From Goniomonas avonlea (taxonomy: Eukaryota; Cryptophyceae; Goniomonadida; Goniomonadaceae), in the NCBI GenBank assembly GCA_003573635.1, contig QUTJ01031507.1:1-12360 (forward strand): a DNA stretch of 12,360 bases, given 5' to 3'. The position numbers were made by a program, and so were the translations under genes. Below the pieces are notes generated by a model that did no database searches, was not told where the DNA came from, and was given only the letters and a program-made list of their open reading frames with translations. Shown in pieces: positions 1 to 8,230 of the stretch (position 1 is its first letter; each line of letters begins with the position of its first letter).

Positions 1-2575
1 CAGGCTCACGCCCTCCTCGCTCGAGGTGCGGGACGCGACAGTGGCCCCGCTCTCCCCCTTGTCAGCCACCGACGCTCCCCGTTGCCTGTCGTCGGGCGAT
101 GCACCCGGCTGTACACACGCGGCGCTGCTAGCCTGCCAGGCACACGGGGCGCCCCAGTCCCCTGGGAGGGTACAGCCAGGCCCGGCAAAAGCATCCACGT
201 CGTCAGTGGCGGAGCAACGAGTCAGGCCGATGCCGCAGCCCCCGACAGCGGACAGCGCAGGGACGAAACACTGCCGGCCGCCGCCACGTCCGTCGTCGAG
301 AGCAGCGTACCCTCCACCCTCGGGACCACCGTGGCCGTGGGTCGGAGCACTGTCACCTCGTGCAGCCGCAACGTCTGCGAACGCGCCGCCTTCAAAGCCA
401 CCTCCGCAAGGAGCAGCTGGGGGTCCAGGTCTCGCAAGAGGAGCTTCGACTGCCGCAGCACTTGTGACTCCAACGGAGGAGGCAACAACGAGCGCAGCAC
501 CACCCTGGACGCGTCGACTGCCTCTGGTACCGGCACCGCCTTCAACCGCAGCAGCACCGCCTTCAACTGCAGCAGCACCGCCTTCAACCGCAGCAGCACC
601 TCCTTCAACCGCAGCAGCGCCGCCCTTGAACGCCGCAGCACCGCCTTCAACAGCAGCAGCACCGCCTTCCACCGCAGCAGCACCGCCTTCCACCGCAGCA
701 GCACCGCCTTCAACCGCAGCAGCACCGCGTTCAACCGCAGCAGCACCGCCTTCAACCGCAGCAGCACCGCGCTCTCGGGCAGCCCTGGGGGCGACCCCGT
801 TTGGCCAAGTGTACGCCTTGGCCTTGGCACGGTCCCGCGCAAGCTCTCGCAAGCGCAGCAACTCTTGCTGCACGTGCGGGTCCTGCACTTTGGTCTGAGG
901 GACGAGGCGGGACGCAACCGGACAAACGAGATAGCAACAGCCGTCAAACACGCGCACACTCGACTAGGATGGTCTGAGGGACGAGGCGGCACTCAACACG
1001 CAACATAAGAGACAACAGACGCCAAACACGCACCCGACTGGGAACGCAAACATCTAACACATAAGAAACAACTGATAGAAGCACACGGCAAAAACGAGCA
1101 AACACACATGGGGGACCATCGCGCGCGCACGCGAGCACACACACAAACCGCTAGGCGCGCGCGCACAGCACACCTTAGGGGGGGGCTTTCTGCGTGTTGG
1201 AGCACCAGTGCGCCAGAGCGCCACCATCTCTCCAACACTCCGTTTGGGCTGCGGAGGGTGTGGAGCAGGGCGATATTGCTGTTGCGGGGAGTGAGTCTAT
1301 TGACAAAGTCGTGTGGCGATGCTGAGTGATGCGAAGTCAGACCGAGGAGCGAGAGCGACAGAGAGCGACAAGAGAGTGGGTGACAGCGGGTGACAGGGCG
1401 CGATTGTTGAGCGCCCGTGGCAGTGGGTGAGAGTGAGTGGAGGACAGACAGTGCCAGTGACAGCACGCTCACCTCCGCAGCGCGACTCTCGAGAACCAGG
1501 GGGACGCCGACACCAGGATTTCCGTCAGCGTCGATTTCAAACTCAAAAAACTCGTAATCGTCACGGCAAGCCTTGTTCACCGCGGCCCGATCCTCCGGGC
1601 TCAGGCTTTGCACGAAGTTGACGACCCCCTGGGAGCAAGCGGGATAAGAAAGTGGCAGCTAACAACCAACTGCTCACCTGTTGCATGCGTCGAACATGGA
1701 CTGCGCGAGCTGTCTGGTATGGAGGTGCATCGAACATGAAACATCCGGTTCGGGGTGCATGTACGAAAAAGTTTGAGTGCGCAGGCTTGTCGTCGCGCCC
1801 TTGAGAAAAAGCGTAAGCGAAAAGACGTCAGTGACCATAACTTACCGAGAGGAAGATTGCACAGAAAACAAAAGTAGTCGCCGCAAGCTCCACACCGAAC
1901 GGTGTTGCAGTTTATGCGTTCGTCGGCTGGAGACTTGCACCCCGGGCATCGCGGAAGCAACAGCTCTGTGATGAGGTCCGCGATTTTTTTCGACAGCACT
2001 TGCGTTCGCTCATGCGGCGCGGTGCACCCCTGTCGAATTGTGAACAACAGTCAAAAACAAATATGGATGGGTACCAACTGTGTGGAGTGGGTGTGCTTTG
2101 CGTTCGGTTGCAGGTTGAGCACGCATGGTGGAACGCAGATAAGGCAAGAAATCGCTCCACACCCTGGGGATCGGCAGTGGAAACGTCCATCAGACCCAAG
2201 CCCGTGGCCGCCCTTTTCTTTCACCTCGGTATATCCGCACCCAGCAGCACACTCATACACTTCCTCACAGAGTGTCAAGATAGCGAGATCTCGACACGCC
2301 CGAAAATACGATGCCATCAGCTCCTCACCCAGCCGTGCAGACAGGGTATGTTCAGGCCAGGGTTGTTTACAACCTGGTATCGGGCAGATTACCGCCCCTT
2401 CGAAACCAGCTCCAACCTCGATCTGGCTTCTGGCACAAGTGACGAAGCAGGAATGACAGAAAAAGTGTGACCCCGGCGGGCACGCAATTCCCTCATGCTC
2501 TGGGATCTCCTCACAGCAACCGATACAGGTCGCAAGATTCCCTTGGCCACCGGCACTGAAATTCTGCTCTGCCAT
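1..2575 (-). CDS. RBR (RING1-IBR-RING2) E3 ubiquitin ligase-like protein with heptad-repeat tail, 3' end outside window
   Basis: Five exons are proposed (minus strand): 2575-2135, 2029-1846, 1799-1678, 1628-1473 and 894-1, giving at least 599 residues. Phases agree at every junction, and introns 2 and 3 are 46 and 49 nt. RING1 is C17/C20, C32, H37, C40/C43 and C64/C69. The IBR has C109/C113, C134/C139 and C144/C147. RING2 has C175/C178, C193/C196 and C201/C204, and C188 in the motif NCN sits where RBR ligases carry the ubiquitin-thioester cysteine. H216 and C228, in exon 3, fit the last RING2 ligands. By family knowledge, such proteins pass ubiquitin from an E2 to a substrate through that cysteine. 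Exon 4 is acidic and unrecognised. Exon 5 starts with a charged, helix-like stretch (QQELLRLRELARDRAKAKA) and then eleven Gly/Ala heptads. The start is the first ATG upstream of RING1. Weak points: the exon 1 donor (gttcca at 2134, or gtgctc at 2122) is poor, the last IBR cysteine is not seen, and exon 5 rests on phase and splice site only. Confidence 0.75.
538..768 (-). repeat. Eleven tandem 21-bp units coding GAAAVEG heptads
   Basis: Read on the minus strand in the frame of RBR exon 5, the array codes eleven heptads with consensus GAAAVEG. One unit is divergent (GAAAFKG) and one ends in R. The unit is a multiple of three, so unit gain or loss keeps frame. The other strand and other frames are open too (AAAPPST on plus, LLRLKAV on minus), a by-product of the 21-bp period. 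The minus GAAAVEG frame is preferred because it joins in phase to exon 4 and continues open to the window edge. Confidence 0.8.
891..1070. repeat. Imperfect ~79-bp tandem duplication holding two identical 3' splice sites
   Basis: A 20-bp sequence at 891-910 recurs exactly at 970-989 (period 79). The following 50-60 bp also match imperfectly (for example the segments with tcaaacacgc and ccaaacacgc, each followed by a cgact-tagga or cgact-ggga type end). On the minus strand both copies give the acceptor cgtccctcag followed by ACC. It lies at the 3' end of RBR intron 4. Confidence 0.8.
895..1472 (-). other. Intron 4 of the RBR gene (578 nt), low complexity
   Basis: The donor is gtgagc after codon GAG at 1473 and the acceptor is ctcag at 897-895. 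Inside are alternating purine-pyrimidine runs near 1118-1175 (gcgcgc and acacac) and GAGAGCGACA-type short repeats near 1340-1440. I see no exon in it with good splice signals. Open frames across it stop or lack protein-like character. Confidence 0.55.
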
Positions 2576-2835
2576 AGGTCGGAGATTGCAGCAGACGGCC
2601 ACCAATTATTGTTGTGACAAGCTACCATTTTTGGCCTCCCCGCCCAAAATGGGTGTCACGGTGGCGCCGTGGCGGTGATCAGTGAGATCAGCTCTGTATG
2701 GGCGTCGTCACTCTAACCGCACAGGTCGATCGATAGGAGACAGGACCGCGATCATGCAGATCTCTGCGGAATTGGCGGAGAAGAGGTGGTTGAGATTCCC
2801 TCAGACGTTTTTCACTCCGTTTTTCTTGCATCACC
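2576..2835. promoter_or_regulatory. Intergenic region between divergent RBR and cytochrome b561-like genes
   Basis: The two predicted start codons point away from each other and are 260 bp apart, so this stretch must hold both promoters and 5' UTRs unless non-coding exons lie elsewhere. I see no TATA box. A GC-rich part is at 2636-2680. In the reading frame of the 2836 start, the first upstream in-frame stop lies near 2790, which supports a start at 2836. Confidence 0.5.
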
Positions 2836-3771
2836 ATGGCATCACGAATGGTGGAGGCTCATGCAAGTCACCTGCACATGTTTTCGTTTCCTCACTCTTC
2901 GAGATTGCAGGGCATACTAATGTTGATTGCGTTCGGGTTTATCATCCCGATGCATGTTCTGTTGGAGGTTTTCTTCACCAAATTGTTGAAAAGGGAGCTC
3001 GGAGCTGGTGTGTTAAATGATGTATGTCTGCTGCAAAGCATGATACCATTTGTAGACCCACGGAATCGCTTCATGGTTGGGGGAATCCATTTTTTGGGGT
3101 TTTGTTGCTACCTCAGCTCCTTCATCATTATTACAGTGTACGTGCACAATTGGCATGACGATTATGTCATTCAAGGAACGAATGGTGAGTTGTTCATTGT
3201 CTTCAAATCGAAGGATTAATTGTTGCAGATGGTCTCTCCCTGGGCGATGTCCACAGAGTGAGCGGAATCATCGTTTTTGGACTCGCCGTTCTTCAAGACT
3301 TCGCCTCGATGTTTTTGATCTACTCCCCCATCACTGCAAAGGTTTTATTGCAACAGCATGTGTGTTTTCTGAAGCAGCCTGATCCAGAGTCGGTTTGTCC
3401 ACAAAGGCTTCGGTTGGGTTTTCTTGCTGTTTATCTGCGGGTTCCAAACTCCTTCAGGGTACGAAATCCAGTTCCAATATCCCTAACACTCATCTTTTGT
3501 CCCAGGCTGTACATTGGATGGGGTGAGTTGTCACGTTCGGCAATGGTGCACGAGCCCCAACTCGTTTGATGCAGGCCGTGCGGCTGTCTGGGGCTTCTTC
3601 TATTGGATCGGTACTTGGGCGCTGGCTCTGATCTTAATTCGTGTGATGGTAAATGGACCTCCTGTTGCTTTGCTTTTCTTCTTGCAATTTATCTTGGCAC
3701 TCATATTTGAGAAGAGACTGAACGTCCCTCGAGACCTGGGGTACACTGCAAATGTTGAAGTCATTGACTAG
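2836..3771 (+). CDS. Cytochrome b561-type transmembrane protein, six exons
   Basis: Exons 2836-2862, 2911-3184, 3229-3341, 3388-3458, 3506-3522 and 3575-3771 join to 699 nt, or 232 residues plus stop. Introns are 44-52 nt. Five to six hydrophobic helices are visible. The b561 signature histidines are H9 (AHGILM), H69 (GGIHFLG), H109 (DVHRVSGIIVFGLAVLQ) and H143 (FVHKGFGW). In this family four such histidines bind two b-type haems that carry electrons across a membrane, from ascorbate or a similar donor, often to reduce ferric iron. No DOMON or other extra domain is present. The start at 2836 has a good context (caccATGG) and follows an in-frame stop. Intron 1 appears to be GC-AG (gcaagt to ttgcag). 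Exon 5 is only 17 nt. The H9-H69 gap is longer than usual for the family. The substrate is unknown. Confidence 0.8.
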
Positions 3772-4502
3772 AACGAAGAATGACTGTGATCCCAATTGCT
3801 TACAAATCGTATAGCAAAAGTCGACCTGTCACCCCCCAGAGGTCAACTTGGTTTTACAGTTTGTAAGCTAAGCCCCCCTTTAGCTGATTGCCTTCGACGA
3901 TACTGGTGCCGATTTCGTTAGGAACGAAGATAGTTTCGCGTCCTCATCCGTTCTGGACTGCAGGTGGACTATAAAGAGGCTGTTGCAAAGGAGCAAGCTG
4001 CAACCCAGCCACACCCGGTGCTCTCTCAATTTGCCAGTTATTGTCTTTGCCCGGTCTTGTTCGGTTTGGTGCGAGTCAACGAGCGTGTTCGTGGGTCTCT
4101 CAGAATCTCGTGTTATGTTGAGGAAGTGGTTGGGTAGGATTGGATGTGGCATATGTGGTTTCTGTGAGTGAAGCGTCATCTGTGGTTTCGGTATCTTATG
4201 TGGTTGTATTTGCCCCGACGTGTTCTGTGTCTGGCGCGCCGTATTCACCACGGAGAGGGGCGGTGACTAACAGAAGTGGCTGACTCATCGGCACAGAGAG
4301 ACGGAGACACAGCAGGGGAAGGTTAGCAGGAGGGCAGACGTAGGGGACCAGGAAAGAGGAGAGGAGAGGTGGCGCTACGGCGTGCTTATGGGGGGAGAGG
4401 GAGGGAGGGAGAGAGAGAGGGGGGGGGGGGGTGCACGACCGATTCACACTGCGTAGAAGCCCTAGTCCTGGATCGCGCGACTAAGTATCGCGTTCAACAC
4501 AG
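3772..4502 (+). other. Intergenic stretch, no clear gene; probable 3' UTR then upstream region of next gene
   Basis: No open frame here has convincing protein character. The first part would be the 3' UTR of the b561-like gene. A TATA-like site at 3969-3976 could drive the tentative gene to the right, whose first exon I could not place. Possible start codons and donors occur (gtgagt at 4163, gtgact at about 4262), but none reaches exon 4503 in an unambiguous phase. A purine-rich run at about 4345-4430 ends in a long G tract. Confidence 0.45.
3969..3976 (+). promoter_or_regulatory. TATA-like element (ctataaag)
   Basis: A good match to the eukaryotic TATA consensus stands alone in the gap after the b561-like gene, on the strand and side expected for a promoter of the Gln/Pro-rich gene that begins at or before 4503. 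There is no transcript evidence, and such a short motif can occur by chance. Confidence 0.3.
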
Positions 4503-6376
4503 GCGGAGACACAGCCAGCGCAACAAACTGTTTCAGCGACTCCGAACACTGCTGCAGTTGCAACAAACGGTCACGTGTCCCAGGTGAGCTAAGGTGCCAC
4601 TCCAATTCTGGCTCAGTCAGAGCCCACTAAAGGAGCACAAAACGTCGTGTATTCCCTCACCGCCTTGCCACTCACCGCCACTCTCCGCTCCCACTGTGTG
4701 ACACTTGCACACAAACCCCGGAAGACACCCCACACACTCACACACTCAAAAACCAAAGGCGAGTGGCCGCTTTGCAGCTGGACCTCTCCCAACGTTTCTA
4801 CTTCTAGCTCTACTCCGACAACTATTGGACTTCGCCCCTCTCTCGCCCCCCTCTCTCTCGCCCCTCTCTCTCGCCCTCTCTCACCCCTCGCTCCCCCTCT
4901 CTCATCTCCACGCCCCTCCCTCTCTGCTCTCCCTGCATCGGTGAGAGGAGCTGCCATCCAGCCCTCCGTGTTCGTTCTTCGGGTAACTCCGTTACCGCAT
5001 TGATCACCTTACTCTGGGGAACTCTGTGTCGACCTCCCGCTGGCAACATCACTGCTGATGGCGAGGGTGGAACTCTCCCTTGAAACATTGGAGACAGCAC
5101 CACAGACACCGTACCTTAATTTCTGAATGAATGAACACTGTTTGGCGCATGCTGCCTCGCTGACCCGCCCTGGTCTACAGCCTCTGCTTGCGCCGGGTCG
5201 CCAGCCCTTTGGGCAATCCGCGCCACAGATGCAGACGCGCGCGCTTAGCTACCAACTGCCGCTGCATACACCCGGAACACAACCTCTTGGGCAGCCTGCG
5301 CCGCAAGTGTATTCGCAACCCGTGATAGAGGAAGTGCGAGGCGCCGACCCGCCGCAGCAGCACTGGAGCTGGCAGGTGAGGGCGCACAGTCTCACTCACC
5401 ACAGTCTCGCTCACCGCAGTCTCACTCGCCACAGTCTCACTCACCACAGGCTCACTCACCACAGGCTCATTCACTCACTCACAGTCTCACTCACCACAGT
5501 CTCACTCACCACAGTCTCACTCACAACTGTCTCACTCACCACAGTCTCACTCACTCACCACAGTCTCACTCACACAACTGTCTCACTCACACAACTGTCT
5601 CACTCACCACAATCTCACTCACCACAGTCTCACTCACTGCAATCTCCCTCACTGCTGCAGTCTCACACACCAGAATGTTTGGCCTGAGCAAGTCCTGGTG
5701 TCCTTCTAGATGAGATCAAAATAACTGGTCACAACACGAACAAAAGGGCCGTTCAAGGACTTGTAAGTAAACCCGATGCAAGCTGTGTCGCAGGGATCCC
5801 GACACACAACCAAGACAGGTTACGTTGGTAGAGGCTTCTTGGGGAAGGGCATGATCGAGGCCTGACCACTGATGGTGAGAGGGAGCTGTGCCCCTCTCCT
5901 CCGACCTCCGTCTGTCGTCCTTCTCGCTCTCTCTCTTCCTCTCCCAATGTCTGTAATTTTATCGTCTGCCCGTGTTTTAGGTTGGAACCGTTGCTGACCC
6001 CAAATTGACAGCCACAGGGCCCGCAGTTCAGGTCTCATTGCTATTCTTGCTGCCGTGCTTCCGCACAAACTAGGGGCGAGAGGGAGGCGGGAAGAGGAGA
6101 GGAGAGGAGAGGGGAGAGAGGGGAGGGAGAGGGAGAGCGAGCGAGAGGGGGTCGGAGGGAGGAGGTCCAAAGGGCTGACTCACCTGCGGTTAGCCGTCTC
6201 TTTCTCACTGCCAACATCTGTATTTATGTGCTGCCCCTGCTCCATGTTGTTGCTGTTGCCCCTGTTTGTATATGTTGCTGACCCCCAATTGGCAGCCACA
6301 AGGGCCGCAGTTTCCTCCTACTGTGAGTCGGCCCTTTTCTCCCTTCTCACTGTGACAGTTGAGCGTTATCTCTCTG

Positions 6377-6416
<40 letters not shown>

Positions 6417-8143
6417 CCTCCCTCCCTCCCTCGCTCTCTCTACACACACACCCTCAATGTATGTCTCTCTGTCTCTGTGTGTGTCTCTCTCTATCTATCT
6501 ATCTGTCTATCTCTCCCTGTCTCTTTTTTGCCTTTGCTTATCCATTGTGCCCCGTTGCTTCTCTCATTTTCGCCAAGCGTCTCCTCTGCTCGAAATGGCG
6601 TTTCTCAGTACCCGGCAGCAGACACTCCCACTGCCTCAAGCTGTCGATGTAACTCCCGTCTGGATGGGACAAAACGCCCAGCAGCTCAATCAGGCTCCCA
6701 GGTTTTCAGTGTGATGTAAGTCATCCATTAAGTGAGCCCCACGGTACTGTTCACACTGGGGTTGGAGATGGGGACGGAGAGAGGACGGGTGACGACAACT
6801 AGACCACACTCCGTCACTCCCTCCCTCCTTCCCTCCTTCCCTCCTTCCCTCCTTCCCTCCTTCCTTCCTTCCTCCCCTCCTTCCCTCCCTCCGTTCCTCC
6901 CTCATTCCCTCTGTCCGCTGCAACTCTGTCTCGCAGGTGCCACCTGGAACCTCGACGGGTAGCATCGAAGCGGCGTACGTACGCATGAACCTCGCCCACT
7001 CACAGTTGATGCGTTTTGCTTATTCGGTGTGGAGTGTTGGTGAGTTAGTGAGTTCGGCGTTGATGAGATTTGTGGACCAGTGTAGACAGCCTGGACCAGT
7101 GTACAAACGCAACAACCACTCCACGATTTCTCCAGCAACGTCCCCAACCAAGGCGCACATCGAATCAATGCGGTAACGGTGTTTCCCGAAGCACGGACAA
7201 GGAGGGCTGGATGGTGGCTCCTCTTGCCGATGCAGGGAGCGGAGAGCGGGAGGGGCGTGGGGAAGAGAGAGGGAGCGAGGGGTGAGAGAGGCGAGAGAGA
7301 AGGGCAAGAGAGAGAGCTGAGCGAAGTGTACTACAAAACGTTCCGTTGGACTGTGCGGTCCAGTGTAGATAGTGTGGACCAGAGTACGTGCACTGTGTAG
7401 ATAGATTGTGGCCACTGGCACTGTAAATTGTGGGCCAGTGTACATGGACTGGTGGAGGTAGATTGTCCACTGTGGATAGTGTGGGTCAGTGTACGCGGAC
7501 AGGTGTACACCAGTGTGGATAGTGTGGGTCAGTGTACGCGGACAGGTGTACACCAGTGTTAGTGCGGGTCAGTGTACGCGGACTGGTGCAGATTGATTGC
7601 GACCAGTGTGGATGGGCCAGTGTACGTGGACTGGTGTAACTAGATTGCTAGATTGCGATCAGTCTGGGTATTGCGGGCCAGTGTGCGTGGACTAGTGTCG
7701 CTAGATTGCGACCAGTGTGGGCTGGTGTCGATAGATTGTGACCAGTGTGGATAGTGCGGGCCAGTGTACGTTAACTGGTGTAGCTAGATTGCGACCAGTG
7801 TGGATGGGCCAGTGTACGTGGACTGGTGTCACTAGATTGCTAGATTGCGACCAGTGTGGGGAGAGTGGGCCAGTGTACGCGGGCTGGTGGAGAAAGATTG
7901 TGACCAGTGTGGGTAGTGCGGGCCTGGACTGGTGAAGCTAGATTGTGCAGCGTAGAGTCATGCGGCGGGTGTTTGTGTACGCTGTGCAGCGGATCTGATC
8001 GATCAAACGAGAGTGAGAGCAGTAATCGGGTGGGGCCACCAGCACATAGGCCAGCACACGAAGGCCGTCGAGCGTGGGGCATGATGCCCAATTGCCTCGG
8101 CTGCATGTCCCTGTATGGCGGTCAGGCGTACTTTGTCACTTGA
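4503..8143 (+). CDS. Tentative Gln/Pro-rich protein of unknown function, multi-exon, first exon not found
   Basis: Six candidate exons read in compatible phases: 4503-4583, 5181-5375, 5981-6031, 6619-6708, 6937-7039 or 7172, and 7990 to a stop. The first three are bounded by cag/tag acceptors and gtgagc, gtgagg and gtctca donors, all phase 0. The product is rich in Gln, Pro, Ala and Thr. Exon 5181-5375 has an internal repeat (PGRQPFGQSAPQM and PGTQPLGQPAPQV). Exon 6937 has a more ordered, helix-like part (IEAAYVRMNLAHSQLMRFAY). Two ends are possible: the gtgagt donor at 7040 gives a tail ending at 8084, and the gtaacg donor at 7173 gives a different frame ending at 8143. The donor after 6708 is weak. 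I do not recognise a family. Composition suggests a disordered or regulatory protein, but this is inference. Individual exons are more secure than the chain, and the model could be wrong in part. Confidence 0.35.
4845..5004 (-). repeat. Dispersed repeat, copy 1 (inverted relative to copy 2 at 7164)
   Basis: Read on the minus strand from 5004, this begins with atcaatgcggtaacgg and continues through a ggagggctggatgg segment, a ccgatgcaggga segment and a GAGAGAGGGCGAG purine-rich tail. By eye it matches 7164-7315 on the plus strand at roughly 85%, with few gaps. It lies inside the proposed first long intron of the Gln/Pro-rich gene. No transposase or clear terminal inverted repeat is present. 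Confidence 0.8.
5384..5672 (+). repeat. Tandem 15-bp repeat (cacagtctcactcac) in an intron
   Basis: About 17 units, exact or with small changes (ggct, aatct, and ac insertions), follow the gtgagg donor of exon 5181-5375. Most units contain cac-cacag, which looks like a minimal 3' splice site. The unit is a multiple of three, so retention would code SLTHH-type pentapeptides in frame with the exon until a stop at 5685-5687. Confidence 0.85.
5940..6322 (+). repeat. Diverged direct repeat containing a duplicated mini-exon
   Basis: About 90-120 bp at 5940-6035 recurs at about 6208-6322. The best part covers gttgctgacccc, then aattg, cagccaca and gcagtt. Copy 1 holds the proposed 51-nt exon (VGTVADPKLTATGPAVQ) with tttag acceptor and gtctca donor. 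Copy 2 keeps the same frame (VADPQLAATRAAV) and has a gtgagt donor at 6323, but lacks an AG acceptor at the matching place. It looks like a decayed or alternative exon copy. Confidence 0.6.
6381..6441. repeat. TC/CCTC microsatellite
   Basis: A pure (TC)n run of about 30 bp is followed by a run of CCCT units and further TC-rich sequence. It gives open frames of Ser/Leu on plus and Arg/Glu on minus that are artefacts of the repeat. More TCTC, TGTG and TATC runs continue to about 6525. Confidence 0.9.
6817..6910. repeat. CCCT/CCTT polypyrimidine tract before an exon
   Basis: An almost pure pyrimidine tract of CCCT and CCTT units lies just upstream of the acceptor ctcgcag at 6936. In the plus direction it would be a very long polypyrimidine tract for the exon at 6937. 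The minus-strand Gly/Arg/Glu frames over it are repeat artefacts. Confidence 0.85.
7164..7315 (+). repeat. Dispersed repeat, copy 2 (inverted relative to copy 1 at 4845-5004)
   Basis: It begins with atcaatgcggtaacgg and shows the same order of segments as copy 1, ending in the same GAGAGAGGCGAG purine-rich tail. Its first bases overlap the possible gtaacg donor at 7173 of the Gln/Pro-rich gene, so the repeat may supply that splice site. The two copies are about 2.2 kb apart in opposite orientation. Confidence 0.8.
7343..7950 (+). repeat. GT-rich minisatellite, about 12 units of ~53 bp
   Basis: Units run from ccagtgtggatagtgcgggc through cagtgtacgtggactggtgt to agctagattgcga, with unit lengths of about 30-57 bp. 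Two neighbouring 43-bp units at 7467-7552 are nearly identical. Related half-units appear from about 7073. The array lies inside the proposed last intron of the Gln/Pro-rich gene. Small open frames across it follow the repeat and are not supported as genes. Confidence 0.85.
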
Positions 8144-8230
8144 GGCCCATGTCGCTTGGTTCCAGGAGCGTGTGGGCCCTACTTTGTCACTTGAGGCCCA
8201 TGTCGCTTGGTTCCAGGAGCGTGTGGGCGC
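8129..8230 (+). repeat. Two exact-or-nearly-exact 51-bp tandem units
   Basis: The unit starting tactttgtcacttgaggccc at 8129 recurs at 8180. At least 49 of 51 bases are identical, so the duplication is recent. The first unit contains the last codons and TGA (8141-8143) of the longer version of the Gln/Pro-rich gene. Confidence 0.95.

Noticed and set aside
26-898. 290-codon plus-strand open frame rich in Ala/Pro (AAAPPST repeats)
   Set aside because: It is open because the 21-bp repeat keeps several frames open. The opposite-strand frame joins in phase to RBR exon 4 through a good acceptor and has a charged helical lead-in, so it explains the region better.
222-992. Minus-strand frame with LLRLKAV heptads that looks like a leucine zipper
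   Set aside because: It is the same 21-bp repeat in another frame. It runs across the proposed intron end and has no domain on either side.
2754-2879. Alternative first exon for the b561-like gene (start at 2754, donor gtttt at 2880, 31-nt intron)
   Set aside because: It also gives a His before GILM in phase, but it needs a 31-nt intron with a poor donor. The GC-AG model gives a normal intron length, a classical gcaagt donor and a good start context.
4613-5109. Several overlapping open frames on both strands
   Set aside because: They follow the CTCTCGCCCC/GAGAG tail of the dispersed repeat, and none has protein-like composition or good splice sites.
5384-5672. Regular short repeats that could suggest a CRISPR array
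   Set aside because: The 15-bp units are contiguous with no unique spacers, no cas genes are near, and the DNA is eukaryotic.
6055-6714. 219-codon plus-strand open frame and its Arg/Glu-rich mirror images
   Set aside because: The frames are driven by TC/GA microsatellites. Only the last part (6619-6708) has composition like the neighbouring proposed exons.
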